Assembly: GCA_016934715.1 (NCBI GenBank)
Contig: JAFGSI010000036.1
Span: forward strand, 1 to 62,972
Source: Anaerolineales bacterium
GTDB taxonomy: Bacteria > Chloroflexota > Anaerolineae > Anaerolineales > Villigracilaceae
DNA: 62,972 nucleotides
Direction of reading: 5' to 3'
Below, piece by piece: positions 41,873-50,835 of this stretch (its first letter is position 1; the number at the start of each line of letters is the position of its first letter). The notes below the pieces were generated by a model, which was not told where the DNA came from, did no database searches, and was given only the letters and a program-made list of their open reading frames with translations. The position numbers and the translations under genes are program-made.

Positions 41873-42106
41873 ATGGAAAATTACATCACCTGTCCCAGCT
41901 GCAAGAAGACCATTGCCAATCATGAATTGATCGAGGCCGCGGCAAAGAAAGAAAATCTCGGGTCGAGTTTCCTGGTCTGCGATTGCGGTGAAAGAATCAC
42001 CTTCTGGGCCATCACGGCCCAACTGAGAGGTCAGAAAACACTCGGTGCGAAGATCAAGGATTGGTTGAGCGGAGCCTCCAAGAAGAGAACCCAGGATCAG
42101 AAATAG
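41873..42106 (+). CDS. Small zinc-ribbon protein
   Basis: The ATG at 41873 follows AAGGA and gives 77 residues. CPSCKKT (near residue 7) and VCDCGERITF (near residue 35) form a C-x2-C and C-x-C pair typical of a zinc ribbon. The C-terminal third is basic (KIKDWLSGASKKRTQDQK), which could contact nucleic acid. No similarity to a named family is evident. It is isolated, with a promoter-like gap before it. Confidence 0.65.
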   Translation: MENYITCPSCKKTIANHELIEAAAKKENLGSSFLVCDCGERITFWAITAQLRGQKTLGAKIKDWLSGASKKRTQDQK

Positions 42107-42202
42107 ACCTCCCCCGATCAGATCCATATCCATCAAGGACCGATCACCCAACAACACATCCTCAAACACCTGTAGCCACCCAGCCCGGCCCGAATCACTC
42201 TG

Positions 42203-43552
42203 TCAGCGTACCCGCGTCCAGCGGGGCGCGGAGTGCGGGGCGGGTTTTTTTCCGTAGAACAGGTCGTCCATCCACCTGGCCAGGCGGCGGAAGAAGCCCG
42301 AACGAGCGATCCCGTAGCGGATCAGGTCGTGGAATGGACCGGTCGGGTGAGCATATGGGCAGACGGACAGGCAGCGGGCACAGTCGGTCCCGATGATATT
42401 CCAGTAGTGAAAACAGGCGTCCGAATCGATCCGCCAACGCAAGGCCCCATCGATTTCCTCCCGCTGCCCGTCGGGAATGGCATCCGCCGGGCAGCACTCG
42501 GCACACTTCCTGCAGATCGTACAGAAATCGAGCAGCGCGGGATCGGGCCTGCGCCCATCCGGGACAAGCGCCGCCTCGGTGGTCACGACCGCGATCCGAA
42601 CCCGCGGCCCGTGGCGGGGTGTCATCAGCAGGCCCATCCGGCCGAGTTCGCCCAGGCCGGCATCGCGTCCGACCAGCGGGGCGATGACCCGGTAGTGGCC
42701 GTCAATGTGCGCCCGGGCCGGATGACCGAGGGCCCGCAGCGCCGCAGCCAGCTGCACGGCGATCCGGGCCGCCTCGACATACTGGCGGGCCGACTCCATC
42801 ACCGTCGCCGCCCCAGGAGCCGCGGCGACCATGGCGTGCTCCATCTCGACCGTCAGGGCGATGGCGTAGCGGTATTCGCCTTCGATCGGTTGACCCCATG
42901 TCCCCTTCCCGCGTCCGACATGCGAATAGACATGATAAGGCTGTGTCTCGGCCACCCCGACCTCCAGGGCGCCGTAGTAGCGGGCCAGGTCCTTGCTGTA
43001 GGCGGTCATCTGTTCCGGGTCGAGCGTGGACTGCTTTTCCGCCACCGGGCCGTCAACCGCCGGGTGCAGAGCTTCGGTCAGGAAAAATGAGGCCTCCGGC
43101 GAAGCGAACAGATCCGGGTCGGCGAAGCGTGCATCCGGTGCCAGCAGGCCGGGCAGAGCCCGGAAGGCATCGTCCCTGGCCCGGTTCTCGGGGCGCATCC
43201 GGTAGTAGGCTTCGAACTCCGGGCTGCCCTGCCTGAGGCGGTCCCGGGCAAACATCGTGTCGCGCTCGTCAAAGCGGGTTTTGGGCACCTCATCCCCGGG
43301 GTCCATACGGCCAAGCGGCAGGAAGTACAATCCCAAGAAAACCACGGCAACCAGGAAGAAGACCGACAACAACGCCGCCTGGAAGGGTTCGGGGAGGGTC
43401 AGGGCGCCGAAGAAAGGCAGGCTGCCCAGGACAGCGACCAGCGCCACCCTGCTCGCCCGGCGTTCCCCCTCCAGAACCAGCGTCCGCCAGAAGGCCAGGA
43501 ACATGCCGGCGATCAGCAAAGCAATGCAGAAAAGCAGGCACTCGGTGGACAT
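42203..43552 (-). CDS. Membrane-anchored reductive-dehalogenase-like iron-sulfur protein
   Basis: A 449-residue protein with three N-terminal membrane helices (about residues 4-22, 34-53, 58-80) and a soluble half. AGLGELGRMGLLMTP with HGPRVRIAVVTTEAAL matches the core of corrinoid reductive dehalogenases. Two iron-sulfur motifs follow: CTICRKCAECCP from Cys344 and, after C-x10, CARCLSVCPYAHP at about Cys391. These motifs predict two [4Fe-4S] clusters beside a B12 site. No Tat signal exists; the membrane helices replace the Tat leader and the separate RdhB anchor. A QueG-like epoxyqueuosine reductase is less likely because of the membrane part. It follows the HELSH protein by 6 nt. Confidence 0.78.
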   Translation of the reverse strand: MSTECLLFCIALLIAGMFLAFWRTLVLEGERRASRVALVAVLGSLPFFGALTLPEPFQAALLSVFFLVAVVFLGLYFLPLGRMDPGDEVPKTRFDERDTMFARDRLRQGSPEFEAYYRMRPENRARDDAFRALPGLLAPDARFADPDLFASPEASFFLTEALHPAVDGPVAEKQSTLDPEQMTAYSKDLARYYGALEVGVAETQPYHVYSHVGRGKGTWGQPIEGEYRYAIALTVEMEHAMVAAAPGAATVMESARQYVEAARIAVQLAAALRALGHPARAHIDGHYRVIAPLVGRDAGLGELGRMGLLMTPRHGPRVRIAVVTTEAALVPDGRRPDPALLDFCTICRKCAECCPADAIPDGQREEIDGALRWRIDSDACFHYWNIIGTDCARCLSVCPYAHPTGPFHDLIRYGIARSGFFRRLARWMDDLFYGKKPAPHSAPRWTRVR

Positions 43553-43558
43553 GTGGCC

Positions 43559-44320
43559 TCATTCCCCCACATCCAGGCCGGTCAGGCCGGTCAGGATACG
43601 GTGCAGCAGGGCGAACGGCAGAAGCAGCAACAGGTGGAACCCGGCGCTCAGGCCAAAGATGACCGCCAGGGCCTCAAGGAAGGTGTTGATCGGCGGCGCC
43701 AGGTTGGCCAGCATCCACGGGCCCGCGCCGGCCAGCACCGCCAGGACCAACAGCACCCCGACCCCGATTCCAATCGGAGACCAGGCGTGGCGGTCGGAGG
43801 CCGAGGGCAGCATTGTGCTGCTGACCGTGAAGGTCAGGTAGAACCAGATCCAGAAATTGGGCAGCGTCGGCAAAATGCCGAATCCTCTCCAGAACAATTC
43901 CCAATAGCCGGCCCGGATAAAATCCCACAGCGTCGACAAGTGCAGGTGGACCGTGGCAACGTAGGCCACAAACAGGGACCCGCTGATCAAAGGGGCGATC
44001 CCAACCAGGGCGTCGCGCCACACGCCGCCCGAGACCATCTCGACGTACCCCAGCACCAGCCGGCCTTCCGGGGTGGCCTGTGGAATCAATGAAAATCCAC
44101 GCGTCTTCATGCCAAGCAGTTTCGCCATGACAAAGTGACTGAGTTCGTGCAGCACCACCCCTGGGAAGAAGAGCAGGGCAAACATGACCTGGGTCATACC
44201 GGGACGGCGGGTCAGGAGCAGGAAGGTGATCTGGATCTCGCGGTGCAGCAGCCGCTGCAGGAAGATCAGCGGCACAAGCATCAGCACCAGCCAGAAGAGA
44301 CCATCAAAGGCTGCCAGCAT
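43559..44320 (-). CDS. Integral-membrane HExxH protein (M50-like metalloprotease candidate)
   Basis: A 253-residue membrane protein with five to six helices. VVLHELSHFVMAKLLGMKTR carries the zinc motif HELSH with the following FVMAKLLG, as in membrane-embedded M50 (site-2) proteases. A typical second motif (NxxPxxxxDG) is not evident; PLISGSL and NLAPPINTFLEA are the closest blocks, so activity is uncertain. The start at 44320 has no good ribosome-binding site and lies just past the tpiA terminator. It is the first gene of a pair with the dehalogenase-like protein, which suggests that it matures, regulates or partners that protein. Confidence 0.7.
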   Translation of the reverse strand: MLAAFDGLFWLVLMLVPLIFLQRLLHREIQITFLLLTRRPGMTQVMFALLFFPGVVLHELSHFVMAKLLGMKTRGFSLIPQATPEGRLVLGYVEMVSGGVWRDALVGIAPLISGSLFVAYVATVHLHLSTLWDFIRAGYWELFWRGFGILPTLPNFWIWFYLTFTVSSTMLPSASDRHAWSPIGIGVGVLLVLAVLAGAGPWMLANLAPPINTFLEALAVIFGLSAGFHLLLLLPFALLHRILTGLTGLDVGE

Positions 44321-44338
44321 CGGGTTGGGGGAGGAAAA

Positions 44339-44372
44339 ACGCAGACGACAAACCGGGGTCTGTCGTCTGCGT
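44339..44372 (-). terminator. Intrinsic terminator of tpiA
   Basis: Positions 44339-44350 (ACGCAGACGACA) pair perfectly with 44361-44372 over a 10-nt loop. On the minus strand a five-T run follows (44338-44334). It lies 15 nt past the tpiA stop and 14 nt before the start of the HELSH gene. Confidence 0.85.
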
Positions 44373-44386
44373 CTGCAGGTTGGGGA

Positions 44387-45145
44387 CTAGCCCGCCGCCG
44401 CCCGGGCGATGGCGGAGAACTCATCCAGTTTCAAACTTGCCCCGCCGACCAGGGCGCCATCGATGTCGGGCTGGGAAAAGAACTCGACAGCGTTGCCGGC
44501 GGTCACCGATCCGCCGTACAGCACCCGGATCGACTGAGCAGCCTCAGTGCCGTACAGGTCTGCCAGGGCCGGCCGGATGACGTCGGCCACAACGGCATTG
44601 GCATTCTCGCCCGACGAGGCCCGCCCGGTGCCGATCGCCCAGACCGGTTCATAGGCGACAACGATCTTGGAAACGAACTCGGCTGGTTGGCCTTGCAGGC
44701 CTTCACGCACCTGGCGCCCAACGACCTCGGCCGTCAGACCAGCTTCGTACTGATCGAGGGTTTCGCCAACACACACGATCGGGATCAGGCCGGCGATTCG
44801 GGCGGCATCGAGCCTCCTGTTGACCGACTCGTCGGTCTCGCCGAAGTAAGCCCGGCGCTCAGAGTGCCCAATGATGACATATTGGCAGAACTCAGCCACC
44901 ATTCCAGGTGCGACCTCGCCGGTGTAAGCGCCCTTCTCTTCCCAGAACAGGTTCTGAGCACCCAGGCCAATCTCGCTGCCCTGCAAGAGGGCCGAAACCG
45001 GGAACAACGCCATGTACGGCGGGCAGAGCACTTTTTCCACACCCTGCACTTCCCGCAGGGACTTGACCATCTCTGAGACCAGTGTGCGCGCCTCGGCGAC
45101 AGTTTTATTCATTTTCCAGTTGCCAGCAACGAAAGGTGTTCGCAT
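44387..45145 (-). CDS. tpiA: Triosephosphate isomerase
   Basis: A 252-residue glycolytic enzyme that interconverts dihydroxyacetone phosphate and glyceraldehyde 3-phosphate. Lys in GNWKMN, the catalytic His in IGHSERR and the Glu in AYEPVWAIGTG are present, and the phosphate loop GALVGGASL closes the protein. Length is normal. It is the last gene of the glycolytic run and 9 nt after a Ser/Thr kinase gene. Confidence 0.97.
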   Translation of the reverse strand: MRTPFVAGNWKMNKTVAEARTLVSEMVKSLREVQGVEKVLCPPYMALFPVSALLQGSEIGLGAQNLFWEEKGAYTGEVAPGMVAEFCQYVIIGHSERRAYFGETDESVNRRLDAARIAGLIPIVCVGETLDQYEAGLTAEVVGRQVREGLQGQPAEFVSKIVVAYEPVWAIGTGRASSGENANAVVADVIRPALADLYGTEAAQSIRVLYGGSVTAGNAVEFFSQPDIDGALVGGASLKLDEFSAIARAAAG

Positions 45146-45154
45146 GATATTTTC

Positions 45155-46966
45155 CTAGGGGAGAAGTGTGAGAATGTATTCCGCTTCGAGGCGCATCCAC
45201 TCATCCAGACCTGGATTTCCCATCAGGGCATCGATCGCCCGACGGGCTTCGCCTGGCTGCTGCGGCTCCGCCATGGCATGGAATTCAGCCTGCAGCAGGA
45301 GCGTTTCGGGCATCCCCGGCTTGACAGTGTTCAACTCTTCCAGCAAGGTCCAGGCCTGCTCGTGGTCGCCAGAATAGAACAGATAGCGTGTTTGGGCAAC
45401 GTAAGCCATGGCCTCGTCGACATAGGCGATATCATCGGCCTCGAAATAGTCGGGAGACACAGGATCCTTGGCGGCCTTGTAGATCACCTCATGAAGCAAG
45501 GTGCGCATATCAGGAGGAATGTCTTCTTCATCGTCGATCATCAGGGTGCCCGCATCGACACACATCCGGGCGGCCATCAGCCATTCCTGGCGTTCGGCCA
45601 GCTGCCTGCAGGCATCCCAGAAAAAGGCCGGGTCTTCGCTGACCTCCTGGGCACTCGACAAGGCCTGGTGGGCCTCCTCGGTCCTGTCCAGATCCAGGTT
45701 TGCATGGGCAAGCTGCAAATACGCGTTGGGATCGTCAGGGTTCGCCTCGATCCGCTCGAGAGCCTGTTCCACAGCTTCCGGAGGCACATCCCTGTCGGGC
45801 AATTCGGCTGTCGCCAGTACGGCCGGGCTGTTGTCCCGTGCTTCGACCAGCAGATCTGCACTGTCGCGCAAACGATTGCCGCGGAAGGCCAGGAAGGTGA
45901 AAGTGCAGCACAGGAAGGCTATGACCGCGATCGCTATCCACATCCAGGGGATCCTGCGTTTCGGCCGGACAACGGTGGCATCCGCCGCCGCGACCGGGAT
46001 CGGGGTCGAATCCACCGCCAGCTGGCCGACCGGGGTCGGGGTCGGGGTCGGAGCCCGCATGCTCTCGGGCGGGATGGTCGCCGCTTCAGGGGAGGCGGCC
46101 ACGGGGAAGGTTGCGGTTTTGGCCGGATCCGGAGGCGTCGAACCTGCCCAGGCCTGCTGAAAGGCTTCCACCATCACCGCAACATCTGGGTAACGATCGG
46201 CCCGTTCCTTGGCAAGCGCCTTGAGCAGCACCCGTTCGATGTCAGGGGCGACGGTCAGATTGACCGCCCTCGGCATCGGCAAGGGAGTATAAATATGATC
46301 GTGGATGATCGAGAACGGCGTGTCGGCACTGAAGGGAACCTTACCGACCACAAGTTCGTAGAGCATGACACCGAACGAGTAGATATCTGTGCCTTCGTCG
46401 AGGTCCTTCTTGCCCATCGCCTGTTCGGGCGAGATATACTGCGGGGTACCGACGATCATGTCGGAGGTCAGGGTAGACTCGCCCGCCTGGGCGATGCGCG
46501 CCAGGCCGAAATCTGCCAGGTAAATATCGCCAGTTGCGGAGATCAGGACGTTGGATGGCTTGATGTCGCGATGAAGAATGCCGTGCTTGTGGGCATACGC
46601 CAGCGCCTTGCCGACCGCCGCGACCATCGCGACGACTTCAGGTGACGTAAGTGGGCCGCGCCCCAGGCGCGCCTTGAGGGTCTCGCCCTCGATGAACTTC
46701 ATCACCAGGTAGGGACGTCCTTCGTGCTCGGCGTAGTCATAGATCGGGACGATATTGGGATGGTCGAGCCTGGCCACCAGCTTGGCTTCGCGCTGAAAGC
46801 GCGCCAGGAAGTTGGGATCTTCCATGAAAGCCGGGTGGAGCACCTTGAGGGCCACATAGCGATCGAGGGCTGCATGATAGGCCTTGAAGACCGTCGCCAT
46901 GCCGCCATGGCCAAGTTGCTCCACGATGCGATACGGGCCGACCGTCTCTCCGACGGTGAATGACAT
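45155..46966 (-). CDS. Transmembrane Ser/Thr protein kinase with TPR-like tail, inside the glycolytic operon
   Basis: A 603-residue Hanks-type kinase. The glycine loop is LGHGGMATVF, the ATP Lys is Lys41 (VALKVL), the catalytic loop is HRDIKPSN and the magnesium loop LADFGLAR, so the kinase looks active. Residues ~1-270 form the kinase, then a Pro/Thr-rich linker (TPTPTPVG), a membrane span (WMWIAIAVIAFLCC near 345) and an outer part of about 240 residues with TPR-like helices (YLQLAHANLDLDRTEEAHQA). The TPRs probably read an extracellular or envelope signal. The gene lies between pgk and tpiA on the same strand, 9 nt from tpiA. Confidence 0.9.
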   Translation of the reverse strand: MSFTVGETVGPYRIVEQLGHGGMATVFKAYHAALDRYVALKVLHPAFMEDPNFLARFQREAKLVARLDHPNIVPIYDYAEHEGRPYLVMKFIEGETLKARLGRGPLTSPEVVAMVAAVGKALAYAHKHGILHRDIKPSNVLISATGDIYLADFGLARIAQAGESTLTSDMIVGTPQYISPEQAMGKKDLDEGTDIYSFGVMLYELVVGKVPFSADTPFSIIHDHIYTPLPMPRAVNLTVAPDIERVLLKALAKERADRYPDVAVMVEAFQQAWAGSTPPDPAKTATFPVAASPEAATIPPESMRAPTPTPTPVGQLAVDSTPIPVAAADATVVRPKRRIPWMWIAIAVIAFLCCTFTFLAFRGNRLRDSADLLVEARDNSPAVLATAELPDRDVPPEAVEQALERIEANPDDPNAYLQLAHANLDLDRTEEAHQALSSAQEVSEDPAFFWDACRQLAERQEWLMAARMCVDAGTLMIDDEEDIPPDMRTLLHEVIYKAAKDPVSPDYFEADDIAYVDEAMAYVAQTRYLFYSGDHEQAWTLLEELNTVKPGMPETLLLQAEFHAMAEPQQPGEARRAIDALMGNPGLDEWMRLEAEYILTLLP

Positions 46967-46998
46967 TGGCGTCCCTTCCTTTCAACCCCTTTCCCCGC

Positions 46999-47029
46999 CC
47001 CCTTCCCATTTCCACGAGGGGGGAAGGGG
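46999..47029 (-). other. Intercistronic GC hairpin between pgk and the kinase gene
   Basis: CCCCTTCCC (46999-47007) pairs with GGGAAGGGG (47021-47029) over a 13-nt loop. No T run follows on the minus strand. It could slow or partly terminate transcription before the kinase gene or stabilise an mRNA end. Confidence 0.45.
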
Positions 47030-47056
47030 AGCAGGCGAAGGGAAGAGGGATTATGC

Positions 47057-48232
47057 TTACTTATCGTTCAAAGCTGCCACGCCAGGTAGCTCCTTGCCTT
47101 CCAGGAACTCGAGCGAGGCCCCGCCGCCGGTGGAGACATGGGTCATCTGCTTGGCAACGCCGGCCTTCTTCACTGCGCTGGCACTGTCGCCGCCACCGAT
47201 GACCGTCGTCGCATCGGACTCGGCCAGCAACCGGGCAAGTGCGAAGGTCCCCTCAGCAAACTTTGGCATTTCGAAGACACCCACCGGGCCATTCCAGACG
47301 ACCAGCCTGGCCCCGCTGAGGGCCTGCCTGTACAGCGCCAGCGTCTTGGGACCGACGTCGAGCATCCGCCAGCCGGCCGGTATCTGGTCTACATCCACCA
47401 CCTGTGAATCGGCTTCGGCCTCGAACTTATCGGCGATGACGGCATCCACGGGCAGGATGAGCTTGTCAGCCTGCCGGGAAAGGATTTCCCTGGCCGTTTC
47501 GAGAGAAGCTTCCTCGACCAGGCTGTCCTGCATGTCAACCCCCCTGGCAGCCAGGAAGGTATTGGCCATACCCCCGCCGACGATCAGGCGATCGCACCTC
47601 GCAAGCAGATTTTCGACCAGCAGGATCTTGTCGCTGATCTTGGCGCCGCCCAGAATGGCAATGTATGGATGCTCCGGGTTGGCAGTGGCGCGCCCCAGGT
47701 ATTCGAGCTCTTTTTCCATCAGGAAACCAGAGACAGCCGGCAGGTAACGGGCTACACCCTCGGTCGAGGAGTGGGCCCGGTGGGCCGAGCCAAAGGCATC
47801 GTTGACGTAGATGTCGCCCAGGGCAGCCATCTGCCTGGCCAGGTCAGGATCATTCTTCTCCTCGCCAGCATGGAAGCGGGTATTCTCGAGCATCAGCACA
47901 TCGCCCGGCTTGAGGGCCGCGGCCAGTTTCTCGACCTCGGGTCCGATGCAATCCGGCGCCATCTGGACCGGCCGGTCCAGATGGCCGGACAGGACCTCGG
48001 AGGCCGCCTTCAAGCTGAAGACAGGATCCGGCCCACCCTTGGGGCGGCCGAGGTGACTCATCAAGATCAGGGAGGCGCCCTGCTCGAGAACGTACTGGAT
48101 GGTTGGCAAGGCCGCCTTGATGCGCTTGTCGTCGGTTACTTTTCCGGTCTCGTCCATCGGGACGTTGAAGTCCACGCGCATCAGGACGCGCTTGCCCTGC
48201 AGATCAATGTCGCGAACGGTTTTCTTGTTCAT
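47057..48232 (-). CDS. pgk: Phosphoglycerate kinase
   Basis: A 391-residue glycolytic enzyme that makes ATP from 1,3-bisphosphoglycerate. The start ([14 protein letters not shown]) binds 3-phosphoglycerate, SHLGRPKG follows, and the nucleotide site is near [15 protein letters not shown] and GGGDSASAV. Length is normal. A hairpin with a TTCG loop lies between gap and pgk. It is followed by the kinase gene after about 90 nt. Confidence 0.97.
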   Translation of the reverse strand: MNKKTVRDIDLQGKRVLMRVDFNVPMDETGKVTDDKRIKAALPTIQYVLEQGASLILMSHLGRPKGGPDPVFSLKAASEVLSGHLDRPVQMAPDCIGPEVEKLAAALKPGDVLMLENTRFHAGEEKNDPDLARQMAALGDIYVNDAFGSAHRAHSSTEGVARYLPAVSGFLMEKELEYLGRATANPEHPYIAILGGAKISDKILLVENLLARCDRLIVGGGMANTFLAARGVDMQDSLVEEASLETAREILSRQADKLILPVDAVIADKFEAEADSQVVDVDQIPAGWRMLDVGPKTLALYRQALSGARLVVWNGPVGVFEMPKFAEGTFALARLLAESDATTVIGGGDSASAVKKAGVAKQMTHVSTGGGASLEFLEGKELPGVAALNDK

Positions 48233-48245
48233 GGTTGCACCGAGA

Positions 48246-48273
48246 CCCTGTGAAGGCCGAAGCCTTCACAGGG
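48246..48273 (-). other. gap-pgk intercistronic hairpin with a TTCG tetraloop
   Basis: Positions 48246-48257 (CCCTGTGAAGGC) and 48262-48273 form a perfect 12-bp stem. Read on the minus strand, the loop is C-TTCG-G, an unusually stable tetraloop. No T run follows, and the ribosome-binding region of pgk is just downstream. It probably protects or processes mRNA between the two genes rather than ending it. Confidence 0.7.
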
Positions 48274-48286
48274 TTGGGTTCGAAGA

Positions 48287-49345
<1,059 letters not shown>

Positions 49346-49369
49346 TACAAACCTCCTGAAAGAATGATG

Positions 49370-50722
49370 TCAACGCGGTTGCGTTGCAGAGTCTTTGTCC
49401 AGCGGACCCGTTCGTTCATAGAACAGGTCCATCACGACCTGGGCAAGTTTGGCAGAGTCGTGCCGCCAGGGATGCGCACGGTCAATGAGGTCTGCAGCAT
49501 AAACCCGCCCATCCTCGACCAGGCCATCGTCCAACTGCACCCATTGTACACCAACTCCAAGATTTCCCTCATAACACGAGTTGCACACCAGGATATCCAC
49601 AACGTCAGGTCCGATCGCATCCTCGAGCGCCCGGACGTGATCACTGCAGGTATACTCGCTCGTCTCGCCGGTCTGGGTGGCGATGTTGCAGACGTAGATC
49701 TTTACCGCCCGGCTGGCACGGATGGCAGCCAGCAGGTCCTGAACCAGGACGTTGGGCAGAATGCTGGTATACAGGCTCCCGGGTCCAATGATGATCACGT
49801 CGGCAGCCAGGATGGCCTGGACGACCGGCGGAAAGGCCGGGGCGTTGTTCGGTTCCAGCCAGACCCGCCGCACACGCCCGGATGTCTTCGGAATGGCGCT
49901 CTCGCCTTCGATCCGGACCTCGGCCTGGGCTTGTGGCAGATGGACGTCGGCTACCAGCCTGACATTGTGCAGGGTCGCCGGGAGCACGCGTCCGTGTACA
50001 GAGAGGACCCGGCCCGATTCGGCCACCGCCTCCTCGAAGCTCCCGGTGATATCCACGAGCGCCGAGATGAACAGGTTGCCGAAAGAGTGTCCGCCCAGGC
50101 CAGTATCCTGTCCAAAGCGGTACTGGAACAGCTGGGTCAACAGGGTTTCGTCATCCGACAGCGCTGCCAGGCAGTTGCGAATGTCACCGGGCGGCAGGAT
50201 CCCCAGGCTGCGGCGGAGTTCTCCGGAGGAGCCTCCGTCATCTGCCACCGAGACGACTGCCGTCAGGTTGCGGGTATGGGCCTTCAGACCACGCAGTACT
50301 GTGGCCAGCCCGTGCCCGCCGCCGATGGTGACGATACGCGGCCCGCGCTCACGCCGCCGGTAATCGCTCACCTGGTCGACCAGCCGCTGGCCCGGGCGCA
50401 GGAAGGGGATCAAAAGCGACCGACTCATCCCCCACAGCCCGGCCAGGATCAACCCCACCCCCAGACCGCCAAAGATGAGCACTCGTAACGGCCGGGTCAG
50501 GAAGCGCAGTGACAGGAAGGAGAGCAACGGCAGCCACCAGGTCTCGGGGGCAGTCCGATAGATGTCCAACAGGAATATCGCCAGGCCAATCCCGATCAGG
50601 GTGATCCCCGCCAGGAAAACGGCCACCCAGCGCTTGATCCCCAATCCCGGGACAAACCAGCGCAAAGAACGGAGCAATCCGTGCCAGAGACGTGCCCACC
50701 AGGTTTGACGCCCTTTTAACAT
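49370..50722 (-). CDS. yvcK: YvcK/CofD-like gluconeogenesis factor with N-terminal membrane segments
   Basis: A 450-residue protein. Two or three hydrophobic N-terminal segments (for example WVAVFLAGITLIGIGLAIFL and VLIFGGLGVGLILAGLW) precede the YvcK core from about residue 125: VTIGGGHGLATVLRGLK, VSVADDGGSSGELR, GDIRNCLAAL and FGNLFISAL. YvcK proteins bind UDP-sugars and affect carbon flow and cell shape. The membrane anchor adds to the usual ~320 residues. It leads the glycolytic run. The promoter (TTGACT-17-TATCAT) puts the start at +1, so the mRNA is probably leaderless. Confidence 0.9.
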   Translation of the reverse strand: MLKGRQTWWARLWHGLLRSLRWFVPGLGIKRWVAVFLAGITLIGIGLAIFLLDIYRTAPETWWLPLLSFLSLRFLTRPLRVLIFGGLGVGLILAGLWGMSRSLLIPFLRPGQRLVDQVSDYRRRERGPRIVTIGGGHGLATVLRGLKAHTRNLTAVVSVADDGGSSGELRRSLGILPPGDIRNCLAALSDDETLLTQLFQYRFGQDTGLGGHSFGNLFISALVDITGSFEEAVAESGRVLSVHGRVLPATLHNVRLVADVHLPQAQAEVRIEGESAIPKTSGRVRRVWLEPNNAPAFPPVVQAILAADVIIIGPGSLYTSILPNVLVQDLLAAIRASRAVKIYVCNIATQTGETSEYTCSDHVRALEDAIGPDVVDILVCNSCYEGNLGVGVQWVQLDDGLVEDGRVYAADLIDRAHPWRHDSAKLAQVVMDLFYERTGPLDKDSATQPR

Positions 50723-50729
50723 CTGAACG

Positions 50730-50758
50730 ATGATAGCAGTGTTTATTTAAATAGTCAA
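50730..50758 (-). promoter_or_regulatory. Strong promoter of yvcK, leaderless arrangement
   Basis: On the minus strand TTGACT (50758-50753), 17 nt and TATCAT (50735-50730) form the best sigma70-type match in the window. The yvcK ATG begins 7 nt later with no ribosome-binding site, so the transcript should start at the ATG. Confidence 0.75.
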
Positions 50759-50823
50759 CGGCAAAATGGATGCGGCTGTGAATCTCCGGCCCAATGGCCG
50801 CAGGTCAGAAAAAGTGCCTATGT

Positions 50824-50829
50824 TATAAT
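50824..50829 (+). promoter_or_regulatory. -10 box for leaderless ROK kinase gene
   Basis: A perfect TATAAT lies 6 nt before the ATG at 50836, again without a ribosome-binding site. It faces the yvcK promoter on the other strand about 70 nt away. Confidence 0.6.
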
Positions 50830-50835
50830 CGCCGC

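Noticed and set aside
41605-41925. 106-residue open frame before the zinc-ribbon gene
   Set aside because: No motif; it covers the AT-rich gap and promoter region and overlaps the real start at 41873 in another frame.
42203-43552. QueG epoxyqueuosine reductase acting with QueA
   Set aside because: The membrane helices and the LGELGRMGLLMTP core fit dehalogenases better, and the gene is 25 kb from queA. It remains the main alternative.
46999-47029. Terminator between pgk and the kinase gene
   Set aside because: The stem is purine/pyrimidine-rich but no T run follows on the minus strand, so it is kept only as an intercistronic hairpin.
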